Source: Kordia sp. SMS9
GTDB taxonomy: Bacteria; Bacteroidota; Bacteroidia; Flavobacteriales; Flavobacteriaceae
Direction: 5' to 3'
DNA: 64,000 nt
NCBI RefSeq assembly: GCF_003352465.1
Contig: NZ_CP031153.1
Location: forward strand, 4,922,001 to 4,986,000
In this document: one piece after another, positions 45,501 through 57,500 of the stretch
Layout: every line of letters begins with the position of its first letter
How positions within the stretch are numbered: position 1 is the first letter of the stretch
The notes under the pieces: model-generated
What the model was told of the DNA's origin: nothing
Seen by the model: only the letters and a program-made list of their open reading frames with translations
Database searches by the model: none
Program-made: the position numbers and the translations under genes

Positions 45501-48500
45501 TCATTGGTTAATCCATCATTGTCACAGTCTAAACTATTCCAAGCTGTTGCTACCGTTACCGTTTGATTCGCTGCTACAAAATCACATGGATCGTTTGGAT
45601 TGGTACCATCATTTGCTTCATCTCCGTCTGTTACGCCGTCGCCATCTGTATCTGGATCTTGTGGATCGGTGGTGTTACCATTTGGATCGGCTGGTGTTGT
45701 TGGATCGTCTACGCCTGATGTTTCTTCTCCATTGTTTAATCCGTCATTATCACAATCTAAGTCTGTCCATGCAGCTTCTACTGCTGTGAGGTCTTGACTT
45801 GAGGCTTCGTATAAACATGGATCGTTTGGATTGGTGCCGTCGTTTGCTTCGTCTCCATCAGTTACGCCGTCGCCATCCGTATCTGGATCTTGTGGATCGG
45901 TGGTGTTTCCGTTTGGATTCGCTGGTGTTGTAGGATCATCGTTTCCTGTAACTTCTTCTTCATTGGTTAATCCGTCATTGTCACAGTCTAAACTATTCCA
46001 AGTTGCTTCTACTGGTACAGATTGACTTGCTAGTAATAAGTCACATGAATCGTTTGGATTCGTGCCATCATTTGCTTCATCTCCGTCTGTTACGCCGTCA
46101 CCGTCCGTGTCTGAATTTTGTGGATCGGTGGTGTTACCGTTTGGATCGGCTGGTGTTGTTGGATCGTCTACGCCTGATGTTTCTTCTCCGTTATTTAGTC
46201 CGTCATTATCACAATCTAAGTCTGTCCATGCAGCTTCTACAGCAGTAATATCTTGACTTGAAGCTTCGTATAGACATGGATCGTTTGGATTGGTGCCGTC
46301 TACTGCTTCATCGCCGTCAGTAACTCCGTCTCCGTCTGTGTCTGGATCTTGTGGATCGGTGGTGTTGCCGTTTGGATTCGCTGGTGTTGATGGATCATCG
46401 TTTCCTGTAACTTCCTCTTCATTGGTTAATCCATCATTATCACAGTCTAAACCATTCCAAGCTGTTGCTACCGTTACCGTTTGATTCGCCGCTACAAAGT
46501 CACATGGATCGTTTGGATTCGTTCCGTTTACTGCTTCTATTCCATCGGTTACTCCGTCTCCGTCCGTATCTGGATCTTGTGGATCAGTTGTATTACCATT
46601 TGGATCGGCTGGTGTGCTTGGATCATCTACGCCTGAGGTTTCTTCTCCATTGTTTAATCCGTCGCTATCACAATCTAAGTCTGTCCATGCAGCTTCTACA
46701 GCAGTAATATCTTGACTTGAGGCTTCGTATAGACATGGATCGTTTGGATTGGTGCCGTCATTTGCTTCAGTTCCATCTGTTACGCCGTCTCCGTCTGTGT
46801 CTGGATCTTGTGGATCCGTTGTATTTCCGTTTGGATTCGCTGGTGTTGATGGATCGTCGTTTCCTGTAACTTCTTCTTCATTGGTTAATCCGTCATTGTC
46901 ACAGTCTAAACTATTCCAAGTTGCTTCTACTGGTACAGACTGACTTGCTAGTAATAAGTCACATGAATCGTTTGGATTGGTGCCATCATTTGCTTCATCG
47001 CCGTCAGTTACGCCGTCTCCGTCCGTATCTGGATCTTGTGGATCGGTGGTGTTACCGTTTGGATCGGCTGGTGTTGTTGGATCGTCTACGCCTGATGTTT
47101 CTTCTCCATTGTTTAATCCATCACTATCACAATCTAAATCATTCCATGCAGCTTCTACTGCTGTGAGGTCTTGACTTGAGGCTTCGTATAGACATGGATC
47201 GTTTGGATTGGTGCCATTTACTGCTTCATCGCCGTCAGTAACTCCGTCGCCATCCGTATCTGGATCTTGTGGATCGGTGGTGTTGCCGTTTGGATTTGCT
47301 GGTGTTGATGGATCGTCGTTTCCTGTAACTTCTTCTTCATTGGTTAATCCGTCATTGTCACAGTCTAAACTATTCCAAGCTGTTGCTACCGTTACCGTTT
47401 GATTCGCCGCTACAAAATCACATGGATCGTTTGGATTGGTGCCATCATTTGCTTCTACTCCATCAGTTACGCCGTCGCCATCCGTATCTGGATCTTGTGG
47501 ATCGGTGGTGTTACCATTTGGATCGGATGGTGTTGTTGGGTCGTCTACGCCTGATGTTTCTTCTCCATTGTTTAATCCGTCACTATCACAATCTAAGTCT
47601 GTCCATGCAGCTTCTACTGCTGTGAGGTCTTGACTTGAGGCTTCGTATACACATGGATCGTTTGGATTGGTGCCGTCTGTTGCTTCATCGCCGTCGGTTA
47701 CGCCGTCTCCGTCTGTATCTGGATCTTGTGGATCGGTGGTGTTCCCGTTTGGATTCGCTGGTGTTGATGGATCGTCATCTCCTGTAACTTCTTCTTCATT
47801 GGTTAATCCGTCATTGTCACAGTCTAAACTATTCCAAGTTGCTTCTACTGGTACAGATTGACTTGCTAGTAATAAGTCACATGAATCGTTTGGATTCGTG
47901 CCATCATTTGCTTCATCTCCGTCTGTTACGCCGTCACCGTCCGTGTCTGAATTTTGTGGATCGGTGGTGTTACCGTTTGGATCGGCTGGTGTTGTTGGAT
48001 CGTCTACGCCTGATGTTTCTTCTCCGTTATTTAGTCCGTCATTATCACAATCTAAGTCTGTCCATGCAGCTTCTACAGCAGTAATATCTTGACTTGAAGC
48101 TTCGTATAGACATGGATCGTTTGGATTGGTGCCGTCATTTGCTTCAGTTCCATCTGTTACGCCGTCTCCGTCTGTGTCTGGATCTTGTGGATCGGTTGTG
48201 TTGCCGTTTGGATTCGCTGGTGTTGTAGGGTCGTCGTTTCCTGTAACTTCTTCTTCATTGGTTAATCCATCATTGTCACAGTCTAAACTATTCCAAGCTG
48301 TTGCTACCGTTACCGTTTGATTCGCTGCTACAAAATCACATGGATCGTTTGGATTGGTACCATCATTTGCTTCATCTCCGTCTGTTACGCCGTCGCCATC
48401 TGTATCTGGATCTTGTGGATCGGTGGTGTTACCATTTGGATCGGCTGGTGTTGTTGGATCGTCTACGCCTGATGTTTCTTCTCCGTTATTTAGTCCGTCA

Positions 48501-51500
48501 TTATCACAATCTAAGTCTGTCCATGCAGCTTCTACAGCAGTAATATCTTGACTTGAAGCTTCGTATAGACATGGATCGTTTGGATTGGTGCCGTCATTTG
48601 CTTCATCGCCGTCTGTTACGGCGTCGCCGTCTGTATCTGGATCTTGTGGATCGGTTGTGTTGCCGTTTGGATTCGCTGGTGTTGTAGGGTCGTCGTTTCC
48701 TGTAACTTCTTCTTCATTGGTTAATCCATCATTGTCACAGTCTAAACTATTCCAAGCTGTTGCTACCGTTACCGTTTGATTCGCTGCTACAAAATCACAT
48801 GGATCGTTTGGATTGGTACCATCATTTGCTTCATCTCCGTCTGTTACGCCGTCGCCATCTGTATCTGGATCTTGTGGATCGGTGGTGTTACCATTTGGAT
48901 CGGCTGGTGTTGTTGGATCGTCTACGCCTGATGTTTCTTCTCCATTGTTTAATCCGTCATTATCACAATCTAAGTCTGTCCATGCAGCTTCTACTGCTGT
49001 GAGGTCTTGACTTGAGGCTTCGTATAAACATGGATCGTTTGGATTGGTGCCGTCGTTTGCTTCGTCTCCATCAGTTACGCCGTCGCCATCCGTATCTGGA
49101 TCTTGTGGATCGGTGGTGTTTCCGTTTGGATTCGCTGGTGTTGTAGGATCATCGTTTCCTGTAACTTCTTCTTCATTGGTTAATCCGTCATTGTCACAGT
49201 CTAAACTATTCCAAGTTGCTTCTACTGGTACAGATTGACTTGCTAGTAATAAGTCACATGAATCGTTTGGATTCGTGCCATCATTTGCTTCATCTCCGTC
49301 TGTTACGCCGTCACCGTCCGTGTCTGAATTTTGTGGATCGGTGGTGTTACCGTTTGGATCGGCTGGTGTTGTTGGATCGTCTACGCCTGATGTTTCTTCT
49401 CCGTTATTTAGTCCGTCATTATCACAATCTAAGTCTGTCCATGCAGCAGTGACTGTTGCCAAGTCTTGATTCACAGGATTGTAATCACAAGGATCTTGTG
49501 GGTCTGTATTGTTTGGTCCTAGTGTTCCATCTCCATCTGGATCTACTTCATCTCCGTTGGTTACTCCATCGCCATCACAGTCTGATGTTAACCATGAAGC
49601 TGATACTGATGCCAAATTTTGTGCAGTTATATCATAGTCGCATGGATTATTGGGATCGGTTCCGTTTGGTCCTGCTGCTCCATCATTATTTGGATCCAGT
49701 TCTGTTATATTTGATACGCCATCTCCGTCGCAATCTGCTGTTGCCCATGCTGATGTCGTATTCATTAAGTCTACATTCGCTACTGTTGCTCCAACACATG
49801 GATCATTTGGATCTGAATCTGTGCCGTTTAGTGTGCCGTCTCCGTCACAATCTGCAGCAGCGTAAATTGCATTCGTTACGTCTTCATCTCCTAATGTACC
49901 ATCGTCAACACAAGGATCTTGCGGATCTGGATCTGTGCCGTTTGGTGTGCCGTCTCCGTCACAATCTGCAGTAGCGTAAATTGCATTCGTTACGTCTTCA
50001 TCTCCTAATGTACCATCGTCAACACAAGGATCTTGCGGATCTGGATCTGTGCTGTTTGGTGTGCCGTCTCCGTCACAATCTGACATTGTCCATATTGCGT
50101 TCGTAGCATCTTCGTCTCCTACCGTGCCATCGTCAACACATGGATCTTGTGGATCTGGATCTGTGCCGTTTGGTGTGCCATCTCCGTCACAATCTGCAGC
50201 AGCGTAAATTGCATTCGTAGCATCTTCGTCTCCTAATGTGCCATCGTCAACACATGGATCTTGTGGATCTGGATCTGTGCCGTTTGGTGTGCCATCTCCG
50301 TCACAATCTGCAGTAGCGTAAATTGCATTCGTAGCATCTTCGTCTCCTACCGTGCCATCGTCAACACATGAATCTTGCGGATTTGGATCAGTTCCGTTTG
50401 GTGTGCCGTCTCCGTCACAATCTGACATTGTCCATATTGCGTTCGTAGCATCTTCATCTCCTACCGTGCCATCGTCAACACATGGATCTTGCGGATCTGG
50501 ATCGCCTCCATTTGGTGTGCCGTCTCCATCACAGTCTGCTATTAACCAAGCGGCGGTTTGTGTTTGTGTGACAAGTATTGGATTGTAATCACAAGGATCT
50601 TGTGGGTCTGTATTGTTTGGTCCTGCTGTACCGTCTCCATCTGGATCTACTTCATCCCCATTGGTTACTCCATCGCCATCACAGTCTGTTGTTAACCATG
50701 AAGCTGATACTGATGCCAAATTTTGTGCAGTTATATCATAGTCGCATGGATTATTGGGATCGGTTCCGTTTGGTCCTGCTGTTCCATCATTATCCGGATC
50801 CAGTTCTGTTATATTTGATACGCCATCTCCGTCACAATCTGCTGTTGCCCATGCTGATGTAGTATTCATTAAGTCTACATTCGCTACTGTTGCTCCAACA
50901 CATGGATCATTTGGATCTGGATCTGTGCCGTTTGGTGTGCCGTCTCCGTCACAATCTGCAGCAGCGTAAATTGCATTGCTTAAATTTTCATCTCCTACCG
51001 TGCCATCGTCAACACATGGATCTTGTGGATCTGGATCAGTTCCGTTTGGTGTGCCATCTCCGTCACAATCTGCAGCAGCGTAAATTGCATTCGTTACGTC
51101 TTCATCTCCTACCGTGCCATCGTCAACACATGGATCTTGCGGATCTGGATCTGTGCCGTTTGGTGTGCCATCTCCGTCACAATCTGCAGCAGCGTAAATT
51201 GCATTCGTAGCATCTTCGTCTCCTAATGTGCCATCGTCAACACATGGATCTTGCGGATTTGGATCAGTTCCGTTTGGTGTGCCATCTCCGTCACAATCTG
51301 CAGCAGCGTAAATTGCATTGCTTAAATTTTCATCCCCTACCGTGCCATCGTCAACACATGGATCTTGCGGATTTGGATCAGTTCCGTTTGGTGTGCCGTC
51401 TCCGTCACAATCTGCAGCAGCGTAAATTGAATTGCTGAAATTTTCATCTCCTAATGTACCATCGTCAACACATGGATCTTGCGGATTTGGATCTGTGCCG

Positions 51501-54500
51501 TTTGATGTGCCGTCTCCGTCACAATCTGCAGCAGCATAAATTGCATTCGTTATGTCTTCGTCTCCTACCGTGCCATCGTCAACACATGGATCTTGCGGAT
51601 TTGGATCTGTGCCGTTTGATGTGCCGTCTCCGTCACAATCTGCAGTAGCGTAAATTGCATTCGTAGCATCTTCGTCTCCTAATGTGCCATCGTCAACACA
51701 TGGATCTTGTGGATTTGGATCTGTGCCGTTTGGTGTGCCGTCTCCGTCACAATCTGCAGCAGCGTAAATTGCATTCGTTACGTCTTCATCTCCTAATGTA
51801 CCATCGTCAACACATGGATCATTTGGATCTGGATCTGTGCCGTTTGGTGTGCCGTCTCCGTCACAATCTGCAGCAGCGTAAATTGCATTGCTTAAATTTT
51901 CATCTCCTACCGTGCCATCGTCAACACATGGATCTTGTGGATCTGGATCAGTTCCGTTTGGTGTGCCATCTCCGTCACAATCTGCAGCAGCGTAAATTGC
52001 ATTCGTTACGTCTTCATCTCCTACCGTGCCATCGTCAACACATGGATCTTGCGGATCTGGATCTGTGCCGTTTGGTGTGCCATCTCCGTCACAATCTGCA
52101 GCAGCGTAAATTGCATTGCTTAAATTTTCATCTCCTAATGTGCCATCGTCAACACATGGATCTTGTGGATCTGGATCTGTGCCGTTTGGTGTGCCATCTC
52201 CGTCACAATCTGCAGTAGCGTAAATTGCATTCGTAGCATCTTCGTCTCCTACCGTGCCATCGTCAACACATGAATCTTGCGGATTTGGATCAGTTCCGTT
52301 TGGTGTGCCGTCTCCGTCACAATCTGACATTGTCCATATTGCGTTCGTAGCATCTTCATCTCCTACCGTGCCATCGTCTACACATGGATCTTGCGGATCT
52401 GGATCGCCTCCATTTGGTGTGCCGTCTCCATCACAGTCTGCTATTAACCAAGCGGCGGTTTGTGTTTGTGTGACAAGTATTGGATTGTAATCACAAGGAT
52501 CTTGTGGGTCTGTATTGTTTGGTCCTGCTGTACCGTCTCCATCTGGATCTACTTCATCTCCGTTGGTTACTCCATCACCATCACAGTCTGTTGTTAACCA
52601 TGAAGCTGATACTGATGCCAAATTTTGTGCAGTTATATCATAGTCGCATGGATTATTGGGATCGGTTCCGTTTGGTCCTGCTGTTCCATCATTATCTGGA
52701 TCCAGTTCTTCTCCATTGGTAACTCCGTCTCCGTCACAATCTGCTGTTGTGTATAATGGATTGCTTAAATCAGCAACTGTTCCTGCCGCACATGGATCAT
52801 ATTCCTCACGGAAGTCTACTTCTGAAGTAGTAGGATCATCATCATTGTCTGTTCCTAATGCTCCTGTATTTAAGTTGTCGTTAACATCTGGTTCAACGCC
52901 AGTGTCATCACTTGTATCAAAACCGTCATCCAATCCGTCCCCATCTGTGTCAGTTCCTGTGAAGGTTCCTTGTCCTGCTTCTAATATGTCATCAATTCCG
53001 TCATTGTCACTGTCAGTATCTAGATAATCTGGTGTTGCATCTGTGTCTGTGTTTTCTGGAGTATCTATGAAGCCGCCGCCTTCATACGCATCATCGATTC
53101 CGTTGTTATTGTTGTCAATTCCACTTGGTGGCGTGTAGCTTCCTGTGGATTGTGCTTCTATATTGTCTGGAATTCCATCATCATCGGCGTCAATGTCTAG
53201 ATAGTCTGAACCGTCATTTATATTTCCATCGGTGTTTGCTGGAACAGTTCCTGCGGTGTTGTCTGCTTGACCGTCCATATTTCCATCTGCAAAGACCGCA
53301 TCGTCTGCATCTACATCACCATCATTGTCAGTGTCTAAGTCACCATTTCCTGTTTCGACAACATCGGTAATTCCATCATTGTCACTGTCTAAATCAAAAT
53401 GGTTTGGAATACCATCATTATCGGCATCGAAGCCTGATTCGATCATGCCATTTACATCTCCAATTAGTGGATCGGCTGGTGCATCGTCTAGATAGTTTGG
53501 TACGCCGTCGTTGTCTGTGTCTGCACTTGGATCTATTCCTGTTGGATTTTCATCTACATCGGCGATTCCGTCATTGTCATCATCAACATCATCTATATCC
53601 GTGATTCCGTCACCGTCACTGTCCATTTCCTCACGGAAGTCTACTTCTGAAGTAGTAGGATCATCATCATTGTCTGTTCCTGATGCTCCTGTATTTAAGT
53701 TGTCGTTAACATCTGGTTCAACGCCAGTGTCATCACTTGTATCAAAACCGTCATCCAATCCGTCCCCATCTGTGTCAGTTCCTGTGAAGGTTCCTTGTCC
53801 TGCTTCTAATATGTCATCAATTCCGTCATTGTCACTGTCAGTATCTAGATAATCTGGTGTTGCATCTGTGTCTGTGTTTTCTGGAGTATCTATGAAGCCG
53901 CCGCCTTCATACGCATCATCGATTCCGTTGTTATTGTTGTCAATTCCACTTGGTGGCGTGTAGCTTCCTGTGGATTGTGCTTCTATATTGTCTGGAATTC
54001 CATCATCATCGGCGTCAATGTCTAGATAGTCTGAACCGTCATTTATATTTCCATCGGTGTTTGCTGGAACAGTTCCTGCGGTGTTGTCTGCTTGACCGTC
54101 CATATTTCCATCTGCAAAGACCGCATCGTCTGCATCTACATCACCATCATTGTCAGTGTCTAAGTCACCATTTCCTGTTTCGACAACATCGGTAATTCCA
54201 TCATTGTCACTGTCTAAATCAAAATGGTTTGGAATACCATCATTATCGGCATCGAAGCCTGATTCGATCATGCCATTTACATCTCCAATTAGTAGATCGG
54301 CTGGTGCATCGTCTAGATAGTTTGGTACGCCGTCGTTGTCTGTGTCTGCACTTGGATCTATTCCTGTTGGATTTTCATCCACATCGGCGATTCCGTCATT
54401 GTCATCATCAACATCATCAACATCGGGAATTCCATCGGCGTCTGTATCTACTGGAAGTAATACTGCTGGACCTGTAGGGTCTTCTATGACACCAGTTATT

Positions 54501-57500
54501 TCAATATTATCATCACCAACAAGATCATCAACCAATACGTATGTTGCCGTTAATACATTGATTCCATTGATATTTTCTATTTGTTGTGTAATTGGTATTA
54601 GATTCCCTCGGTAATCGAAATCTATTCCACCTGCAGAAGAAGGTCCAAATTTTCGGTACGCATCATAATCAGATAAGGACGAGATTCCATACCAATAGAA
54701 TTTTACTGTTGCGGCTTGTCCGTTTCCTACACATGCTAAAGAGAAGTCTATTAATCCATAAGGATAATCATATACCGCATCTTGACTCGCTAGAGAAGCT
54801 TCTGTCAATAATACCATTGAGGTAATTTGATTACAATCTTCACCTACATTTGGCGATGTTACTTCTATGGTTACATAGTCACCATTTGCATCTGGAATTG
54901 AGGCTACATCTGGTTGTTGACTATCTAGTGTTCCGTCATTGTTTCCATCTCCACCATTTGGTGCGCCATCTTCAACAGCTTCATCTACATTGTCCATATC
55001 ATTCGTAACACCTGTAAAATTCACTGTTACAGAACTTATGGAAGAGAGACAACTTGTTACTGTGTAATCAAAAATATATGTTCCTGTTACAAGACCTGAA
55101 CTATTTAAGGTTCCTGCACTTTGATCAAAGTTTACTCCTGGCGCAGCAGAACTTCCATTGATGCTCCATGTTCCTCCAGCATCTGGAGAACCATTGAGGT
55201 TTGTGAATAAATTTATAATTCCTGAAGCTGTTGTTGCTGCTATGGTATTGTTTGTTCCTGCATTTGGTGCTGCTTGCACTGATACTGTGACTGATGTAGT
55301 TTCATTGATAGTACATGGACCACTAGCATTTACTGTGTAGTCAAAGATATATACTCCTCCCGTGGTTGGATCGAATGTTCCTGCTCCTGCGCTAAAGTCT
55401 CCGCCAGGCATATTAGGAGAACTTCCTGAAACTGTCCAATTTCCTCCTAAATCCGCTCCTGTTAGTAATGTATTTAAGTCAACCAAAACATCTCCTGCAC
55501 AGGCATAATTGTCTGTTCCTGTTCCTGCTTCTGGTTTGTCTGTAACTGTAACCACTACTACATCTTCTCCTGCACACATGGTACCGTTGTCAGCATTTAA
55601 TCGAAACCATGTTGTTTCATTTACTGTAACGGAAGGTGTTAGTGTGGCTATTTCAAAAGGTGCACTCCATGGACCAGTTGGTCCATCTGTACTGTACGAC
55701 CAAGCATATCCCCCAGAACCATTGACTCCAATATTATCTTGAATGTTTAATGCTTCATTTGCTGCTACCGATGGTGTAAATGGTACTTCATAGATAGAAG
55801 CTGTAGCGGCAGTACACGAATCATCATTTATTTGAGCAGAAGGCGTTCCGTTAGGAATGGTTCCACTTGTAAAAGTGGAGGTATTAGAACCGTCGACAAA
55901 ACTTATGATTACGGAGTCTATTTCTCCAAAATCCTGAAATTCACAGTCATATATTTGTACTTTCCATCCTCCTTGTCTTGCATCATAGCCATTGAGCGGC
56001 GTCATATCGATAAGATTGATTCCTGAAGCAGGAGAGAAAACAGTACACACTGTACTGTTATTGGATGGATTGGAATAATAGGCATTGTATGTACCTGTTA
56101 AAGCGGGACCTGCTCCACTACATGCATTGTTTCTTGCAAATTCACATATATCAAAAACGGGAAGTGTTGGTGTGATGGTTTGATCATTGGTGAATGTTAG
56201 ATTTACTGCATTGTCTGCGGCATAACATGGACTTCCTGTTTCATTGAGTCCTAGTGGAATATTAACTAAACCATCTGGCGACACTAAATAATACCCAACG
56301 TCAGATATGTAGGTATGTGTTACGTTGAATGTAACTGACACTACGGTTGAATTTGTAATTCTGAAAGGTCTTTCTACTGGATCGTAATAGGTGAAATCTG
56401 TATTGTTTGCTGCTATACCATTAAGCATTACAGTATCTCCTGAACAAGCTATAAGGTCTGAACCTGCTTGTGTTTGAATAGATGTATTCCAAACCCAAGC
56501 TCTTCCTTCTTCAATAGTTCCTCCATCGTTTCTAACTACTAAATAACCCCCATCGGCTAATCCTGTTTGAATTCTTGTTGAGTTTATAGCATAGTTGTCA
56601 TAGGTATTAGTTGTTGGATTGAATAGATACCAATCATAGGTTGTGACTCCAACACCAGCCGGACATTCTAGTTGTCCGACATTTGCTCCTCCGTCAAACA
56701 CAAATATGGGATCATCTGAGTTTGCTGAGAAAAGTGGATTTGTATAATTTGTTGTGAGTGTTCCGCAATTGGAAGAAGCTGTTGGTGCAGATAATGCAAT
56801 TTCACTCCCTTCAAGTTTAATGACTAATACTGTCGTTGTTTCATCATTACAAGGACCTGTACCGCTAACTACATAATTAAAAGTAGATGGTCCTAACGGT
56901 AAACTAGATACTGTAAGCGTACTTCCTGAAAGTGCGCCTGTAGTATCATTATCCATCCAAATTCCTCCTGCATCTTCTGAACCATCCAGAGCAGAAAATA
57001 AATCTGCTGTGGTGTCTGTTGTAAAAACATAAAAAGGTCCAGAAGTTGCTCCGGAATTAGGGGGATTTGTAAGGGTTAGGGTTGCTGTTGTGGTAGCTGA
57101 TGTGTTTCCAAAAGGATCTGTTACTGTAATTTCAACAATTCTTGGGGTTGCTATTTCTGGAACTACTGCGCTATTAACATATACTAAATCATCGAGTGTA
57201 TTTCGTACTGTATTTACATCTGCACTTTGATTGGTTACTGTAAGCGTAGTTGTTCCGTTTCCTGAAACCGAAACTCCTGGAAATATACCTTTTATACTCA
57301 GTGTTTCATCTCCTACATCTTGCGGATTTGTTAAGGTAATAGTCATAAAGTCAAGACCGTGAGGCGCATTGAATTCAGACGTTGCTCCTGTTGATGCTGC
57401 ATCTAAAAATTCTGTGCTTTTAGAACATCCAGGTACTGAAATATTTATACCTCCTGCTCCTGTAATATTTGTATCGTCTAATCGTATGTAAGGAACTGGT

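Noticed and set aside
43755..54825. Many plus-strand ORFs of 60-180 codons opposite the giant gene, with repeated Ser/Pro or Leu/His/Arg-rich products
   Set aside because: They recur once per repeat unit, arise from GAT/GAC-rich codons on the other strand and have no own start context; they are shadows of the giant gene.
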